Part shown: piece after piece, positions 56,605 to 64,000 of the stretch
How the letters are laid out: each line of letters opens with the position of its first letter
Numbering within the stretch: position 1 is the stretch's first letter
Assembly (NCBI RefSeq): GCF_900115745.1
Contig: NZ_FOXP01000003.1
Coordinates: 193,501 to 257,500 of the forward strand
Direction of reading: 5' to 3'
Source of the DNA: Sphingomonas rubra
Lineage (GTDB): Bacteria; Pseudomonadota; Alphaproteobacteria; Sphingomonadales; Sphingomonadaceae
DNA: 64,000 nt
Translations under genes and position numbers: made by a program
Notes under the pieces: generated by a model
What the model saw: the letters and a program-made list of their open reading frames with translations, nothing else
The model's database searches: none
Told to the model about the DNA's origin: nothing

Positions 56605-56934
56605 ATGGGGACGATGATGACCGACACGTTCAAGCCGACGGCGAAGATGGCGGCGAACGCCAAGAAGGGGCTGAAGCTCCGCGAGGAGTTCCATCGCGGT
56701 GGCACGGACGTCGGCAAGCACCGGGCCGAACAGCTCGCCGCGCAGGAGGAGCTGACGGTGGAGGACGTCAAGTCGATGCACAGCTACTTCGCGCGGCACG
56801 AGGTCGACAAGAAGGGTAAGTCGCATGAGTGGGGATCGGACAGCGATCCGTCCGCCGGTTACGTCGCCTGGCTGCTATGGGGCGGCGACGAGGGCAAGGA
56901 GTGGGCCGACCGGCACGCGGCCCAACTCGATTGA
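56605..56934 (+). CDS. Small conserved protein (KPTxxM...SYFARHEVDKK type)
   Basis: A 109-residue acidic/basic soluble protein with 'FKPTAKMAANAKKGLKLREE', 'MHSYFARHEVDKKGKSHEWG' and 'DPSAGYVAWLLWGGDEGKEW'. I recall proteins with this pattern in bacterial and phage genomes, sometimes fused or next to phage structural genes, but the function is not known to me. No other phage gene is nearby. The start could be 56605, or 56614/56617 in the same frame. It has its own promoter region of about 150 bp after the GH3 gene. Confidence 0.7.
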   Translation: MGTMMTDTFKPTAKMAANAKKGLKLREEFHRGGTDVGKHRAEQLAAQEELTVEDVKSMHSYFARHEVDKKGKSHEWGSDSDPSAGYVAWLLWGGDEGKEWADRHAAQLD

Positions 56935-56962
56935 TCGCCTGAGCCGGACACCCGCTTCACGC

Positions 56963-57163
56963 TCACGTCTCGCGAAGATCCGGAAAGCCGAACGCGGACG
57001 GCTCGTCATCGGCGGTTCCGCGCGCGAACACTGCCACGTCGCCGGGCATCACCTCCAGCTTCGCCCAGCGGTCCCAGCCGATATGGATGAAGTCGGGCTC
57101 GCCGAAGACGCGGACGGCACGGCTGTATTCGTCCCCGCGAAAGCCGATGAAGTGCAGTGCCAC
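56963..57163 (-). CDS. Small hypothetical protein, 66 aa
   Basis: A 66-residue protein starting at GTG ('VALHFIGFRGDEYSRAVRVF', 'PDFIHIGWDRWAKLEVMPGD', 'VAVFARG'). The sequence is compositionally balanced and protein-like, with aromatic residues spaced as in small beta proteins. A frame extension upstream is Arg/Ala/Pro-rich and overlaps the end of the SDR gene, so I start at the GTG. It lies 38 bp after the SDR gene and could be co-transcribed with it. No family was recognised with certainty. Confidence 0.6.
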   Translation of the reverse strand: MALHFIGFRGDEYSRAVRVFGEPDFIHIGWDRWAKLEVMPGDVAVFARGTADDEPSAFGFPDLRET

Positions 57164-57200
57164 CCGGTCGCCTAAGCGCCGCGTCGGCGTCCCCGGTTCC

Positions 57201-58208
57201 TCAGCGGCTCGGCCGCGCGAGCAGGCGCGATAGGCCGAACCCGGCGAGCGCGCCGATGCCGGCGATGCCACCGCCGACGCCTAGCTTGAGCAGGTCGCGC
57301 TGCCGCGAGGTGAAGAATTCGCGCCGGTTGTCGATCGCGCGGTCGGTCGCGTCGCCGTCGATGCGGGCGGGCCCCGGTACCGGCTGGTCGAGATTGCCCG
57401 GCTTGTCGCCGATCGGCCCGGCGAGCTGGCTCTCGCCGAAACCGCTCGCCTGCCGGTCGGCGAAGCCCGGCGCCAGCGCCTGCGCGACGGCCATCTTCAA
57501 GGTCGAGCGGCCGACCCAGATCTCCCGCTGGGGCTGGTCGATCGCGGACACGATCGCCTCCGCGCACAGTCGTGGGTCGAACAGCGGATCGGGCAGCACC
57601 TGTTCCCGACCCGTGTGATTGCGCGCCCAGCCGGGCTGCGGCGTGTTGACCGCGGGGAGGTAGACGACGGTGAGCGTCACCGGCACCTCGTCGGCGATCA
57701 ACTCGGCGCGCAGCGAGTCCGTGAAGCCGGACACCGCGAACTTGGCCGCGCAATAGGCCGCCTGGAGCGGCACCGCGCGGATGCCGAGCCCCGATGATAT
57801 TTGTACAATGGCGCCGCGCCCGCGCGGCTTCATGTGCCGGAGCGCCGCCAGCGTGCCGTGTACCTGGCTGAGATAGGTGGTGGCGGTCACGCGCTCATAC
57901 TCGGCGGCGCTGATTCGATCGGCGGGCGCGACCACCGTCGACATGGCGTTGTTGACCCACGCGTCGATGGGGCCGAGCTCGCGCTCGATCCGCTCGGCGG
58001 CGGCGTCGATCGCGGCGGCGTCGGCCACGTCGGCGCCGATCGCCAGCACCCGTCCGCCCTGCCGCTCCAGCATGGCGCGCGCGTCCTCCAGCCGCGCCGC
58101 GTCGCGCGCGATGATCGCGACGTTCCATCCGGCATTTGCCAGTCGCTCCGCGGTTGCCAGGCCGATCCCCGCGCTGCCGCCCGTCACCACTGCCGTGCCA
58201 GCCATCAT
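57201..58208 (-). CDS. SDR-family oxidoreductase with C-terminal membrane tail
   Basis: A short-chain dehydrogenase/reductase of 335 residues. The Rossmann motif TGGSAGIG begins near residue 10, 'GADVAD' and 'VNNAMSTVV' (NNA motif) follow, and the catalytic Ser is in 'IVQISSGLGIRAVPLQ' with 'YCAAK' (Tyr and Lys). The C-terminus is extended by about 90 residues beyond the usual 250 and contains a glycine-rich hydrophobic stretch ('LGVGGGIAGIGALAGFGL') preceded by basic residues, which may anchor it in the membrane. AAAGGATGG precedes tandem ATGs at 58208 and 58205. Substrate unknown. Confidence 0.9.
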   Translation of the reverse strand: MMAGTAVVTGGSAGIGLATAERLANAGWNVAIIARDAARLEDARAMLERQGGRVLAIGADVADAAAIDAAAERIERELGPIDAWVNNAMSTVVAPADRISAAEYERVTATTYLSQVHGTLAALRHMKPRGRGAIVQISSGLGIRAVPLQAAYCAAKFAVSGFTDSLRAELIADEVPVTLTVVYLPAVNTPQPGWARNHTGREQVLPDPLFDPRLCAEAIVSAIDQPQREIWVGRSTLKMAVAQALAPGFADRQASGFGESQLAGPIGDKPGNLDQPVPGPARIDGDATDRAIDNRREFFTSRQRDLLKLGVGGGIAGIGALAGFGLSRLLARPSR

Positions 58209-58306
58209 CCATCCTTTGCGCCGTTGCGTTCGTCGGACGCGCGGTGGCGCCGTTGGTTGCAGGCCGCGCGCGGCTACCTGCGACGAAGCTAACGCTGGTG
58301 CACCGG

Positions 58307-59371
58307 TCAGAAGGCGTAGCGGACCTCGCAATAGGGAAGCGCCTCGGCCAGCCAGCCGAGATACCGGTCGAGCCACTGCCGCTTCCAGCCGGCCTTGTAG
58401 CGGAGGTTGCGCATGCCCGACTGGCTCCACTTCGCCTCCTGGATGTCGGGCCGCCACAGCCACTCCTCCGCCCTGGGGTGCCAGCGCAGGTTGAGGTCGT
58501 GCAACCCTTCGTTGTGGGTCAGGAAGATCACCTCGCACTTGAGCTGCGCCCGCGCGGCCGGCGACAGCGCGGCGTCGAGTTGGGCGAACAACGCCTTCCA
58601 CTCGGCTTCCCATCCTTCGTGGACGATGACGGGCGAGAAATTGACATGGACCTCGTACCTGGCGGCGACGAAGTCGTTGATGGCGGCGATCCGCTCGCTC
58701 ATCGGCGAGGTGCGGACATCGACCACCCTGGCGATCGTCTCCGGCATCAGGCTGAAGCGGATGCGCGTCCGCCCTTGCGGGTCGTAGCCGAGCAGGTCGC
58801 GGTTGACGTATTTGGTCGCGAACGAGCCCTTGGCCCCCGGGATGCCGCGGAACGCGGCGACGAGGTCGCGAACGTTGTCGGACAGCGACGCGTCGACCGA
58901 CAGGTCGCCGTTCTCGCCCAGGTCGTAGACCCAGTCGACCGGATCGATCGTGTTCGGCTCCGGCTTGAGACCAAGCTTGGCGGCGTGACGGGCGAGCGCG
59001 CGGGTGACGTCGTCGATGTTGACGAAGATGCTGATCGGATTGGCGTAGCCCTTGCGCCGCCCGACATAGCAATAGGCGCACGCCATCGCGCAGCCGTTCG
59101 ACGACGATGGTGCGATGAAGTCCGCCGACCGGCCGTTGGGGCGCATCTGCATGCCCTTCTTGACCCCCAGCACCAGAATCTCGCGCTTCACCCGCAGCCA
59201 ATCTTCGGCAAGTGCGGGATCGGCCAGCTGCGGGATCTTCCAATGGCTCGCCACTTCGACCAGCTCGGCATCGGGGAAGCGCGCCAGCACCTCCCGCCCG
59301 CGGCGATAGTCACGGATAGCCGGCTCCAGGTAGATCAGTCTGGGATCGATCAGCGTTCGCGGCAGCGCCAT
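58307..59371 (-). CDS. Spore-photoproduct-lyase-like radical SAM protein
   Basis: A 354-residue radical SAM protein. The cluster motif CxxxCxxC is intact at Cys94, Cys98 and Cys101 ('SSNGCAMACAYCYVGRRKGY'). It resembles the SplB-like family ('PSSSNGCAMACAYCYV', 'RFSLMPETIARVVDVRTSPM', 'YEVHVNFSPVIVHEGWEAEW', 'SGMRNLRYKAGWKRQWLDRY'). True spore photoproduct lyase repairs thymine dimers in Bacillus spores; this organism should not sporulate, so a different or related repair reaction is likely. The start at 59371 (MALPRTLID) is preferred; an ATG at 59380 is three codons upstream. Confidence 0.85.
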   Translation of the reverse strand: MALPRTLIDPRLIYLEPAIRDYRRGREVLARFPDAELVEVASHWKIPQLADPALAEDWLRVKREILVLGVKKGMQMRPNGRSADFIAPSSSNGCAMACAYCYVGRRKGYANPISIFVNIDDVTRALARHAAKLGLKPEPNTIDPVDWVYDLGENGDLSVDASLSDNVRDLVAAFRGIPGAKGSFATKYVNRDLLGYDPQGRTRIRFSLMPETIARVVDVRTSPMSERIAAINDFVAARYEVHVNFSPVIVHEGWEAEWKALFAQLDAALSPAARAQLKCEVIFLTHNEGLHDLNLRWHPRAEEWLWRPDIQEAKWSQSGMRNLRYKAGWKRQWLDRYLGWLAEALPYCEVRYAF

Positions 59372-59540
59372 GGCAGGCATATGGGATCGCGGCCGCGCCG
59401 CGACCATGTCAGCCTGCCGCCCGCGGAACCCCGTCCGGCTGCAAGCGTCGTCCCGGCATGATCGCGATCGTCGCTCCGGGCACCGCCGCAAGCAGGCGAA
59501 CCATGCACGCCGCCGGTTGCGCGCACCTGGCAGATCGGCC

Positions 59541-60182
59541 GTGAGCGACGCCCGCGCGCTCGGCTTGCCGGAACATGCCTTCGACAAGCAGGACGACGGC
59601 GCCGATCTCGATTTCTACGCGCCGCCCCGCCTGGTCACGCACATCGACGAGGACGCGGTGGCAGCGCTCACGCGCCATTATGCCGCGCTGCTGAAGGACG
59701 GGGACCGCGTCCTCGACCTGATGTCGAGCTGGGTCAGCCATCTGCCCGACGATCTCGACGCGGACGTCGTCGGCCACGGCATGAACGCGCAGGAGCTCGC
59801 GTCCAACCCGCGTCTCCGGCGCTGGTTCGTGCAGGACCTCAACCGCGACCCGACGCTCCCCGAACCGGACGCCGGTTTCGACGCCGTCCTGATCTGCGTC
59901 GGCGTGCAGTACCTGCAGCAGCCGCTCGCCGTCTTCCGCGAGGTGCACCGCGTCCTCAGGCCGGGGGGCCTGGTGATCGCCAGCTACGCCAACCGCTGCT
60001 TCCCGACCAAGGCGGTCGCGATCTGGCGCGCGCTCGACATGGAGGGTCAGGCCGCGCTCATCCGGCGCTACCTCGACGCGGCCGGTTTCCACGACGTCGC
60101 GGCGACGCTGCTGGCGGACGGCTGCGCGGGCGATCCACTCGTCGCCGTTACGGCCCGTGTGCCTTGCGGTCGATCGCGCTGA
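59541..60182 (+). CDS. SAM-dependent methyltransferase (class I-like)
   Basis: A 213-residue methyltransferase-like protein. 'GDRVLDLMSSWVSHLPDD' is a variant SAM-binding motif I (DLMSSW in place of the glycine-rich DxGxG), 'VVGHGMNAQELASNP' follows, then 'PDAGFDAVLICVGVQYLQQP' and 'VFREVHRVLRPGGLVIASYA' (motif post II/III). The loss of the GxG pattern is notable and may indicate altered SAM binding. It starts at GTG (59541), divergent from the radical SAM gene, with 169 bp between starts. Substrate unknown. Confidence 0.78.
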   Translation: MSDARALGLPEHAFDKQDDGADLDFYAPPRLVTHIDEDAVAALTRHYAALLKDGDRVLDLMSSWVSHLPDDLDADVVGHGMNAQELASNPRLRRWFVQDLNRDPTLPEPDAGFDAVLICVGVQYLQQPLAVFREVHRVLRPGGLVIASYANRCFPTKAVAIWRALDMEGQAALIRRYLDAAGFHDVAATLLADGCAGDPLVAVTARVPCGRSR

Positions 60183-60461
60183 TCTTGCGGCGAGCTACGA
60201 GGGGCATGTCGCGCTCGATCTCACCCGGCCGCCCCTCTGCCACTCCGCTGGCCGGGTTCAATGGTGCCGTCCTGCCGCTCGGCGCCCCGCCCGTTCCCGC
60301 GGACAGGCGCTCTGACGTGAAGTCGATCTCGAAGACGCGATGACGCCGGAGACCGGCACCCCTCCGAGATCGCGAGCTGTGGCGCTGCGTGGAAGAGCTA
60401 CCGGAGCGGCGGCACCGATGCGCGCGTTACGTCGGCGAGGTCAGTCAATGCCCGGATCGGC

Positions 60462-60959
60462 TCAGCCTTCGGGATCGCGGCGGGCAGCGTTGCGCGCCGC
60501 GATCGTTTCCGCGAACTTAGCGCGTCGCTCGTCGGACCAGCCGCGAGACACGCCGGCGTCCGATCGCCGGGCGCGTTGACGCGGTTGCTTCAGCTCGCGT
60601 GCCGGCAGGCTCGCACCGGCGGGCGTGCTGCCTTCCAACTGGTTGTCGATCTCGCCGGCCCGCACCGCAGCTTCGAACGCGTCGAGGATGGAGGGAAAGT
60701 CGGCCGCTGGCCAGAAGGTCACCGACTGCCCGTCGATGACGATCGGCTGCCCGTCGACGCGGGTCGGGGTAAAGGCCACCATCGCGTTGTTGCCGATCTC
60801 GAACCACTTGCCGCCGCGAACCTTCTTGGAGGGATCGGCGAATGCCTCGCGGTTCTTGGCGATACGCTCCAGAACAGGCCGGCGGTCGGCGTCGGGATCG
60901 TGGTGGAAGAGCTTCTCGTTGTCCGGCGACAGCTTGGCGATAATGTCTTTCAGGGCCAC
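60462..60959 (-). CDS. Hypothetical protein, 165 aa
   Basis: A soluble protein starting at GTG, with AAGGA upstream. It has 'LKDIIAKLSPDNEKLFHHDP', 'GGKWFEIGNNAMVAFTPTRV', 'IDGQSVTFWPAADFPSILDA', then a basic tail ('RQRARRSDAGVSRGWSDERR'). The frame shows good coding composition, but I recognise no domain. Its basic C-terminus would allow nucleic-acid contact (speculative). The 280 bp before it, after the methyltransferase, hold no gene I can support. Confidence 0.7.
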   Translation of the reverse strand: MALKDIIAKLSPDNEKLFHHDPDADRRPVLERIAKNREAFADPSKKVRGGKWFEIGNNAMVAFTPTRVDGQPIVIDGQSVTFWPAADFPSILDAFEAAVRAGEIDNQLEGSTPAGASLPARELKQPRQRARRSDAGVSRGWSDERRAKFAETIAARNAARRDPEG

Positions 60960-61092
60960 TGCTAATTCCTTGCTGCTACCATGATACTTTCCCTGACAAG
61001 TAGTCCGATTAGCTGATAGAGCAAGGCCATTCGCGAAGTTCTTGGGGTCGAGGCATAACCATCGAAACTGCTCCGGCTCGGGCCCTCGTGCG

Positions 61093-61644
61093 TCACCTCG
61101 GTCCCGCTGCGGCGAGATTCGGAAAGGTGTTCGCCGGAAGCTTCGTCACCACCTCGCCGTCGCGCACCGTCACGTCGGACCATGGCAGCCGGTGCAGCGT
61201 CTCGGCGATACCTGCCAGGCCGCCGACGCGCACTACGAGATAGTCTATTCCGCCGCCCGCGCAGCTGGCGAGCGCGTCCACTGCGTGGGCTGCGACCGTG
61301 CCGTCAGCTGCCTTGACCGGCAGGCCATCGAGCGACGCGACCGAGAACAGCGTTTCTCCGGGCCGGGCCGTGCTGCGGTCTTCCTCCGCGCGGGACGCGT
61401 CGCTGATGCGGGCGCGGCGGCCCAGCCACCGCCAGACGCCGAACAGGTCGACCAGCCCGAGGAACAGGTTGGAGTAGAGCAGCTGCTGCTGACCGGTCGC
61501 GAACCCGACGACGATCCAGCCCACCGCACCGACGGTGAAGATGACGAAGCCCCAGCCGGTGACGCGCGCGCCGAGGTTGGACGCGGTCATCAGTGCCGCG
61601 ACACAGGTCGCGACCAGCGCGACCCAGCCCGCCATATCCGCCAT
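61093..61644 (-). CDS. Membrane protein with PRC-barrel-like domain
   Basis: A 183-residue protein. Three or so hydrophobic segments occupy residues 1-70 ('MAGWVALVATCVAALMTASN', 'VTGWGFVIFTVGAVGWIVVG', 'LLYSNLFLGLVDLFGVWRWL'). A soluble C-terminal half with 'LFSVASLDGLPVKAADGTVA' and 'IDYLVVRVGGLAGIAETLHR' resembles a PRC-barrel. The start at 61644 follows GGGAGAAG. The domain link is by eye, so the barrel assignment is tentative. Confidence 0.75.
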   Translation of the reverse strand: MADMAGWVALVATCVAALMTASNLGARVTGWGFVIFTVGAVGWIVVGFATGQQQLLYSNLFLGLVDLFGVWRWLGRRARISDASRAEEDRSTARPGETLFSVASLDGLPVKAADGTVAAHAVDALASCAGGGIDYLVVRVGGLAGIAETLHRLPWSDVTVRDGEVVTKLPANTFPNLAAAGPR

Positions 61645-61716
61645 CCATCTTCTCCCGGTTCGAGCGACACACAACGCCCGCGACCGCCTCGACGCTCCCG
61701 CCGGTACGACGCCCGA

Positions 61717-62372
<656 letters not shown>

Positions 62373-62376
<4 letters not shown>

Positions 62377-62570
62377 AAGGTGAGGCCGCGTCGATGCATC
62401 TCGGCCGCCGCCATCTCGCGCAGCGGCGTCGGATCGCCCGCCGCGAAGATGTCGGCGAGGTCGAGCAGATCCTCGTCGCCGAGCGCCGCCACCGACATCT
62501 CGACGGCGGCGAGGCGGTCGATCGCCCGCTCGGTCCGAGCATTCAAGCGTTTGATCCGCATCCTGAGCAT
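62373..62570 (-). CDS. Small hypothetical protein, 65 aa, coupled to the YecA-like gene
   Basis: A short helical protein ('RIKRLNARTERAIDRLAAVE', 'DEDLLDLADIFAAGDPTPLR', 'EMHRRGLTL') that reads as a genuine small gene with balanced charge. It ends in the ATGA overlap with the next gene. No domain was recognised. Confidence 0.65.
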
Positions 62571-62758
62571 GGACGTCCGCTAGCAGGATCGATCAGGCTT
62601 GGCAGCGCTCATTATACCACCACCTGGTCATCGCACGAGCGCGGGAGCATCGGGATCATGTGGCGCCGTTTCCGGCTGACGCTACGCTGGTCGCGCCGAT
62701 CGGCATCGCTTGCCGCCATGACGCGTTGGTGGAGGACGAGCGGTCGAGGGGACGAAGA

Positions 62759-63178
62759 TTGCAGGTAGGCGAGGTGATGAGCCGCGACGTCGAGTTCGCG
62801 GCGGCCGGGGACACGGTGCAGCAGGCGGCGACGTTGATGGGAGAGATCGACGTGGGCGCGCTGCCGGTGGGAAGCGCCGTGCGTACGCTGGGTGTGGTCA
62901 CTGCGCGCGACCTGTTGCTGCGCGTCTGCGCCGCCGGCCGCGATCCCACGACGACGACGGTGACCGACGTCATGACTGCCGAGATCCATCATTGTCGCGC
63001 CGACGACGGGGTGGAGACGGCACTCGACCTGATGGCGAGCCGCCACGTGCGTCGCCTTCTGGTTCGCGACGGCCACGATGCGGTGGTCGGCTGGGTGACC
63101 TTGTCGGACATCTCGCGCCGTCTGCTCATCGACAGCGGCACGGTTCGCACCGCACTGGACGAGCTCAGCGGGCGGTGA
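62759..63178 (+). CDS. CBS-domain-pair protein
   Basis: A 139-residue stand-alone Bateman module: CBS 1 'VMSRDVEFAAAGDTVQQAAT' to 'VVTARDLLLRV', CBS 2 'VTDVMTAEIHHCRADDGVET' to 'VVGWVTLSDISRRLL'. Such proteins bind adenosine ligands and sense energy state or regulate partners. I start at TTG 62759 because 'QVGEVMSRDV' is a typical CBS start; an ATG at 62777 is the alternative. It converges with the DUF533-like gene, and their 3' ends overlap by 14 bp. Confidence 0.88.
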   Translation: MQVGEVMSRDVEFAAAGDTVQQAATLMGEIDVGALPVGSAVRTLGVVTARDLLLRVCAAGRDPTTTTVTDVMTAEIHHCRADDGVETALDLMASRHVRRLLVRDGHDAVVGWVTLSDISRRLLIDSGTVRTALDELSGR

Positions 63179-63782
63179 CGGTCGCACCGGCCAGCGTCTC
63201 GACGTCGCCGTCCAGGCGGATACGCACGTCGCCGGCCAGCCCCAGCCGCACCGCCAGATAATCGAGATAGGCGCGGCAAGTCGGCTCGTCGCGGCGGATG
63301 ACCCAGGCCGATACCGCGTAGAAACGCTCGGCGGTGGGCGCATCCGCGACCTGGCGGACGAGTGCCTCGATCGAGGGCGGCTCCCTCAGCTCGGCGAGCA
63401 GCGCCGCGATACGGTCGCCCGAAATCGCGCTGGCGTGTGCCCGCTCCTCCAGCCTCGCGAGCTCGTCCGCCGCGACGCCGCCGTCGGCGTGGCCGGCCGC
63501 CGCCATGGCGCGGATCAGCAGCGTCGCGCGCTCCTCGTCCAGCCCGGACAGGTCCGTCGGCCGGATCGGCATCAGCTGCGACCGGTTGCTGAGATGCGCG
63601 CCGAGCAGCTTGGCCGCGAGCGACGCGTCGACCACCGACCGTCGCTGGTCCCGCGCGTCCGGTCGCTCGCGCGGCGGCGTGTCGCGACCGGCGACCGGCG
63701 CGCGCGCCCGTTCAGCCACGTCCATCACCCAGTCCGGCGAACCGACGCCGTCGGGGGTTGAGGCCAGCGCCTCCCGGCTCAC
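63165..63782 (-). CDS. DUF533/TerB-like protein
   Basis: A 205-residue soluble protein. The C-terminal two-thirds is a helical TerB-like domain ('[20 protein letters not shown]', '[20 protein letters not shown]', '[18 protein letters not shown]'), as in YebE/DUF533 proteins. The N-terminal part is charged and Arg/Pro-rich. GTG at 63782 overlaps the stop of the response-regulator gene (GTGA). No membrane segment is seen. Confidence 0.8.
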   Translation of the reverse strand: MSREALASTPDGVGSPDWVMDVAERARAPVAGRDTPPRERPDARDQRRSVVDASLAAKLLGAHLSNRSQLMPIRPTDLSGLDEERATLLIRAMAAAGHADGGVAADELARLEERAHASAISGDRIAALLAELREPPSIEALVRQVADAPTAERFYAVSAWVIRRDEPTCRAYLDYLAVRLGLAGDVRIRLDGDVETLAGATVTAR

Positions 63783-64000
63783 GCGCTCCCGCCTGCGGTC
63801 GTGCCCGCCAAGGCGCCGTCGATCTGTTCGAGCAGGCGCGAGAAATCGATCGGCTTGGGATGGTAATCGGTGCATCCCGCCTCCAGCGCCTTGTCGCGAT
63901 CGCCGATCAGCGCGTGCGCGGTCAGCGCGATCACCGGCAGCGCGCGGGTCGCCTCGCTCGAGCGCAGCTCGCGCACCGCGGCATAGCCGTCGAGCACGGG
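63779..64000 (-). CDS. Response-regulator receiver domain, C-terminal part only
   Basis: The gene runs off the right edge and only about 73 residues are seen. They match the second half of a REC domain: '[12 protein letters not shown]' after the phosphoacceptor Asp (outside the window), the Thr in '[20 protein letters not shown]' (beta-4), and the Lys-Pro in '[14 protein letters not shown]' (beta-5). No output domain follows, so it is a stand-alone receiver or the end of a hybrid histidine kinase. Confidence 0.88.
   Translation of the reverse strand, partial: PVLDGYAAVRELRSSEATRALPVIALTAHALIGDRDKALEAGCTDYHPKPIDFSRLLEQIDGALAGTTAGGSA

Noticed and set aside
53719..56826. A 1035-codon minus-strand frame opposite the GH3 gene
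   Set aside because: It spans two genes and the next small gene; nothing recognisable. The GH3 motifs on the plus strand are decisive.

Overview
The window is chromosomal DNA from a high-GC alphaproteobacterium, most likely Sphingomonas or a close sphingomonad. The reasons are four long TonB-dependent receptors (two with the long-plug architecture common in sphingomonads, Caulobacter and Xanthomonas), several polysaccharide-utilisation clusters, a TolA-like protein of a type I associate with sphingomonads, strong G/C preference at third codon positions, and dispersed GTCATGCCGG/CCCCGG palindromic repeats. A chromosomal-type parB at the left edge suggests that the replication origin region lies nearby. 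No rRNA, tRNA, CRISPR array or prophage was seen.

Layout. 1-5.8 kb: parB (5' end cut), a TonB receptor divergent from a TetR regulator, a SirB1-like protein, then about 1 kb with at most one small gene. 5.9-13.6 kb: a beta-galactoside cluster (secreted GH2 enzyme, TonB receptor, divergent LacI regulator with a 20-bp candidate operator). 13.6-19.7 kb: a tripartite efflux operon (EmrA-like, EmrB-like, NodT-like) divergent from a GDSL-esterase autotransporter. 19.9-22.1 kb: very small genes, a TolA-like protein and a quinone oxidoreductase.

22-43 kb is the centrepiece, an arabinan/arabinose (possibly also galactose) cluster. Secreted GH51 and two GH43 enzymes plus an unassigned (alpha/alpha)6-type glycosidase degrade polymer outside the cytoplasm. 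A TonB receptor and an MFS sugar transporter import the products. A mutarotase, Gfo/Idh sugar dehydrogenase, SMP-30 lactonase, IlvD/Edd dehydratase, AraD1-type dehydratase and ketoglutarate-semialdehyde dehydrogenase make up a complete non-phosphorylative (Weimberg-type) route to 2-oxoglutarate. DgoK hints at a galactonate branch. A GntR/FadR-type regulator lies inside the cluster, and six similar 11-bp motifs (WTGTCNNACWA-like) precede its transcription units, so one regulon is likely. A 49-codon open frame is joined to dgoK and the AraD1 gene by 4-nt overlaps at both ends.

43-56.5 kb: a periplasmic M16 peptidase; an IS5-type element inserted in a palindromic repeat with an apparent 8-bp target duplication; then an ECF sigma factor, FecR-type anti-sigma factor and STN-domain TonB receptor, followed by two secreted glycosidase-like genes (one a GH3). 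56.6-64 kb: housekeeping and hypothetical genes, including an SDR with a membrane tail, a spore-photoproduct-lyase-like radical SAM protein, a methyltransferase, a SEC-C protein, a CBS-domain protein, a DUF533/TerB-like protein and the end of a response-regulator receiver domain.

All assignments come from reading the sequence by eye. Family names rest on motifs and remembered family features, not on database searches.
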